A stretch of 64,000 nt of DNA from Paraescarpia echinospica (lineage: Eukaryota > Annelida > Polychaeta > Sabellida > Siboglinidae). The number at the start of each line of letters is the position of its first letter. The first letter of the stretch is position 1. This document shows, piece by piece, positions 60,256-64,000 of the stretch. The position numbers and the translations under genes are program-made. A model generated the notes under the pieces. It worked only from the letters and a program-made list of their open reading frames with translations. It was not told the DNA's origin and did not search any database. The stretch spans positions 54,777,858 to 54,841,857 of the forward strand of contig CM034542.1 in the NCBI GenBank assembly GCA_020002185.1, written 5' to 3'.

Positions 60256-63200
60256 CACATGAATCGAATTTTATTCAAAACAATGAATGCGAATGTGCCT
60301 ATACAAGTCGACTAGGTTTTCTTGGTCTTGGTTGAGTACTGGCCAACACTCCTTAGGAGTCATACGGTCAGGGTTGGGTGCGCATGCTAGGTTATTAGTC
60401 GTGTATTAATGCTTGTCTGAATTTCTGTGGCTCTGTAATGTTGACTATTGCATCTGGTAGGGAATTCCAATCTTTTATTGTTCGGGGGAAATAGGAAAAT
60501 TTATAACAGTTCTTGCTGGTGTGGATAGTGTTGAATGCTTTGGTATTTAGATGCCGTGACAGGCGTTGTACAGGCTGGAGGAGGTTTTCAACAGGCAAGG
60601 TTAGGTGGCCATCAATGGCTTTGTGCAATATGGCGAGGCGTCTGTTTGTTCGTCTGTTTGTTAGTTGTTCTAGGTTTATTTTTGTTAACATTTGTGACAC
60701 GCAACCAGTTTCTCGGGATGTATAGTCGTTAAGGCAGAAGCGAGCTGCCCGTCTTTGGACCATTTCTATTTTGTTGATGAGGACTTGGGTGTGGGGGTCC
60801 CACACGGATGCTGAATATTCTAGGAGAGGTCGGACAAGGGTTGTGTAGGCACTTGTTTTAATGTTTTGGGGGCACGAGTAGAGGTTGCGTCTGATAAATG
60901 CTAGGGTACGGTTTGCTGAGGCTGTAATCTGATGGATGTGTTTGTTCCAGGTGAGATCTTTGGTGATACATACTCCTAGATAGGGATGACTGTCGGTTTC
61001 CTGTAGTGTTGCGTTTCCTAGAGTATAATTAAAATGTTTTACGTTTCTTGCATGGGTTAGTCTCATCACAAAGCATTTTTGGGTTAAAGTGCATCTGCCA
61101 GTCGTGTTCCCATTTTGCTAACTCATTTAGGTCTTTCTGTAGTTCGGACTGATTATTGATTTCTCTATAGAGGACACAGTCATCTGCAAAAAGACGGACT
61201 GTGGAGCGGATTTTGTCAGGTAAATCATTGATGTATATCAGGAAGAGAAGCGGTCCCAATACCGTGCCTTGCGGTACACCTGATGTAACATTTGTCCAGG
61301 TGGAATGTTCTCCACCGACCACCACTCTCTGTTCACGGCACTTGAGAAAGTTAGAGATCCAGGCGTGTGTTTTGTTGTGGATGCCATATCTCTTTAATTT
61401 ATTTAGGAGCCGGTTGTGGGGAACGGTGTCGAATGCTCTTGAGAAGTCTATTATTATCATGTCCACTTGGGATTTATTATTTAGGGATTTCGCTAGGTCG
61501 TGTGTGGTGAGTATTAATTGGGTTTATGTGGAGTGTTTACTGCGGAAGCCATGTTGTCTGTCGGATAAGACTGTGTATTGATCAAAATGGTCCATTATGT
61601 TAGAGTAGATAATGTGTTCGAGGAGTTTGTAACATATTGAAGTTAGGGAGATGGGACAGTAATTTGACGGAAGGGACCGGTCTCCCTTCTTGAAGATTGG
61701 AGTGATGTTGGCATGTAACCATGAGTGCGGAAGTTCTCCTGTGATAATTGATTTTTGGAAGATTACTCTGAGAGCTGGAGCTAATTCATTTGCGGCAAGT
61801 TGTAAGATTCTGGCTGGCACTTCATCAGGTCCTGTTGGTTTGTTGGTTTTTAAGTCATTAAGTAATTTGGTGACCCCTTTTGTTGTGATGGTGATGTCAG
61901 TCATAGCTGGTATGTTTGAATATGGTTCTTGTGGTAGGTTGGTGTTTCATTTGTAAAGACTGACTTAAATTGGTTATTGTGGATTTCGGCTTTAAGTCTG
62001 TTATCTGATTCTACCCTGTTGTCTTTCATTAAGGTTGGTATTCCGACTGTATCAACTTTAAGGCTTTTTATGTATGACCAGAATCGTTTTGGTGAATCGG
62101 AACAAATGGATGATATATATCTTCTGTGAGCATTTCTTGTCTCTCTCTGTGTGTGGTTTTACGTGCCTTACAAAAATGTTCATAGCTGGCTTGATTTCCA
62201 AGTAGTTTGTGAGTGTTGAAAGCCCTTTGTTTACGTTTGTGTAGTCGCTTGATTCATTTATTTATCCAGGGTGTTTGGTTACGCTTTGATATTATTTTTG
62301 TTGGTATGTGAATGTTCATTTTTGAGACAAGTACAGTTTGGAACTCTGTATACATTTCATCAACTGTGCTCATGGATGTATCCCTTGATACAAACTCATT
62401 GCTCCATTTGAGTAGGTCTTCATTCAGAGCCTGCATGTTAGCTTTGTGGTACATGTATATTTTGCGTGGTTTTTGCTTGATGACCCTAGGCTTACAGCTA
62501 TTTGTGATTACTGGGATGCCGTCGTGATCACTTATTCCTGGTACTACTATAGATCTTTCAACAAGGGTGGGGTTAGTTGTGAAGAACAAGTCCAAAGTGT
62601 TGTTTATTCTGGTGGGTTTGCGTACAACTTGTTCAAGTCCAAAGTCATTGGCAATTTCTAGTAGCATCTTGGATAGACCGGGAGCAACTCCGCCTGGCTT
62701 TGCACTGAGTAGGTCCCAATCCATGTCGGGAAGGTTAAAGTCTCCGCCTAGCCATATATGTTCTTTGTTTGAGCGTTTAATTTTGTTAATGGATTCTCGT
62801 AGTTCATGCATTTATTCGTTTGTGTTACCAAATTGGGATGATCTGTAGAATGCTCCTATTGTGTTATCTTTCGATCCTTGTATTTTGATGGTGACCCAGA
62901 TAATTTCACATTTGCTATCGAGGTCTGTTCTGTGTGTTCCTATGAGGTCAGTCTTTAGTGCTTTTGAGTTATCAAAGTCTCTGTCTTTTCGGATGATTGA
63001 ATAATTGGAGGGGAACAGCTCACTGCTGTCAAATGAGCTGTCTAGGTGTGTTTCAGTGCCTATAATTATGTCAGGGTTGTAATTTTCAATGCACACGGCA
63101 AGGTCCGAAACTTTGTTCCTGATACTACAGAAGTTTATTATCATGGTTTTCAGTGATTGTCTCTTAGTAGGTGTTTCCTGAGTGTTTTTCTTAGTTCTAC

Positions 63201-63393
63201 TTGTTTTACATGGTCTAGTACTATTCGAGTTACTGCTTGTGTTATTATTCCTTTGTTTGTATGGAGAAGAAGTGGCTAGAGGTGGACTTAGTGGTTCACT
63301 GCAATCAGATGTGGACATGTCCGACAAGATAGAGAAGCTGTTTGTTAGCTCTATAGTTGAGTTTGAAAAAAGTGAACTTGTGAAATTAGGAAT

Positions 63394-63549
63394 GCCACAC
63401 TGGCAGCAAATCCATGAGACTTGGCTGTTTTGGAGGGCGTTATATGCAAATGTCGACATTCCCATGCAATCTACATGGTACCATGAATTGCAATGATCAC
63501 AGCATGTCGCTCGCTGGTCCCATCTTGCTGCTTTTTTGCAGATGGCACA
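63394..63549 (-). other. PHD finger segment of element B
   Basis: C19-x2-C22, C35-x2-C38, H43-x2-C46, C66/67 and C69 of the frame starting at 63603, with SWYHVDC in the middle: a complete C4HC3 set with the conserved aromatic before His. Confidence 0.8.
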
Positions 63550-63567
63550 AGGGAATTTGGGCTTGTA

Positions 63568-63594
63568 TGGACCTGGGTTTGGGTTAAGGTCACC
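63568..63594 (-). other. 2A-like motif GDLNPNPGP
   Basis: Fits D-x-x-x-N-P-G-P after a hydrophobic stretch (FAILILMQA). Canonical 2A peptides have Glu at the third position of the motif (D-V/I-E-x-NPGP); here it is Asn. Functional N-terminal 2A-like sequences, some doubling as signal peptides, are established for CR1-type elements of other marine invertebrates. Activity of this variant is unknown. Confidence 0.65.
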
Positions 63595-64000
63595 AGCTTG
63601 CATAAGGATTAAGATGGCAAAGCATGTTGGATGTTTTTGGTTTAAGGATGCTACCTTGTAAAAGATTTTTTATTTCCATCCTGTTATGGTGTTTGTGGAT
63701 GCTGGGAAATACTTGTAATCAAAGTCTGGGGACATAAGTAGAGATAGTTGAGGATTGGCAATTCTAGTCAAGCTTTCACCATGGTTTTCCCAGTTCTTCT
63801 GTTCTATCCTAAGTGTTAGTCCACATAGTAGTAGTATACAGATGGCACAACAGTTCATCTTGGATTTGAGCGTGGTAATCACAATATGTATAAAATCTCA
63901 ATATTAAAATGTAAAATCACAGTAATTATATAGTCACAGTCGATATAGTCATAGTAATCGTCAATGTAAAATTTGTTGTAAAATGTTACATAAAAATCAA

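Larger units (their letters stand above)
60395..63882 (-). pseudogene. ORF2 of element B: 2A-like, PHD, endonuclease, reverse transcriptase; at least four stops and two frameshifts
   Basis: Reading from 63882 down: a hydrophobic MNCCAICILLLCGLTL segment; TAA at 63670; in-frame FAILILMQAGDLNPNPGP (63568-63627); PHD finger; endonuclease (MIINFCSIRNKVSDL, LGGDFNLPDMDWD, GISDHDGIPVI) with TAA at 62812. Then TPWINK, TGA at 62254, IKRLHKRKQRAFNTHKLLGN. After a frame change comes the RT: NKPTGPDEVPARIL, NYCPISLTSICYK, RQHGFRS, TAA at 61524, TQLILTTHDLAKSLNNKSQ, FSRAFDTVPH, GVPQGTVLGPLLF, LFADDCVLY. A second frameshift lies near 61070, then the C-terminal block to 60395. No active product is expected. 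Confidence 0.88.
60260..63900 (-). mobile_element. Decayed CR1/L2-type non-LTR retrotransposon, element B
   Basis: On the - strand, a single long ORF2-type reading order: hydrophobic N terminus, 2A-like motif, PHD finger, APE endonuclease, reverse transcriptase. Its 3' UTR reaches about 60260, where an AATAAAA-like sequence lies on the - strand. Its 5' end may pass the window edge at 64000. Its RT block (VDMIIIDFSRAFDTVPHNRL) differs clearly from that of element A, so it is another family and older. Confidence 0.85.

Overview
This is eukaryotic, intron-containing, repeat-rich, AT-leaning DNA, most likely from a marine invertebrate. I cannot fix the phylum; a lophotrochozoan or other bilaterian invertebrate fits. 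The reasons are two spliced metazoan genes with GT-AG introns, CR1/L2-type non-LTR retrotransposons with PHD and 2A-like modules, a pogo-like DNA transposon, and long intronic minisatellites. Nothing looks bacterial: no operons, CRISPR arrays, tRNA or rRNA genes were seen.

Layout. 1-1536: no gene seen. 1539-4741: a pogo-like (CENP-B/Tigger-related) DNA transposon between TA dinucleotides; its transposase is broken by one nonsense codon and ends in a 7-residue tandem repeat plus a PHD-like finger. 4744-10100: mostly anonymous, with a decayed reverse-transcriptase 3' fragment at 6166-6552. 10110-34041: a six-coding-exon gene on the + strand that I identify as the PAWR (Par-4) orthologue, 368 residues when joined. 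Its introns hold minisatellites of 111, 57, 15, 61, 25 and 30 bp, two AT-cored palindromes and inverted dispersed repeats. 34042-38144: 3' flanks. 38145-40271: the four 3' coding exons of an AKIP1 orthologue on the - strand, convergent with PAWR.

38910-46573 (AKIP1 exons, a 5'-truncated CR1-like retrotransposon, then a full-length copy head-to-tail) is repeated almost exactly at 49079-56745. The copies are separated by unrelated sequence and a gap of exactly 1000 N (48079-49078). The two copies differ little over the AKIP1 side, more at the 3' end of the retrotransposon, and have unrelated 3' flanks. I read this as a probable assembly artefact (retained haplotig or repeat-mediated join), although a real duplication is not excluded. 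56746-60250 holds a SINE/LINE-like 3' tail and a small TIR-bearing MITE family. 60260-63900 is a decayed CR1/L2-type retrotransposon on the - strand with a 2A-like motif after a hydrophobic stretch and a PHD finger.

How the parts relate. Par-4 (a PKA-phosphorylated leucine-zipper apoptosis and NF-kB regulator) and AKIP1 (a PKA catalytic-subunit and NF-kB p65 partner) are convergent neighbours here; whether that matters is open. All three better-preserved mobile-element families encode a PHD-like zinc module, which is the most striking theme of the window.
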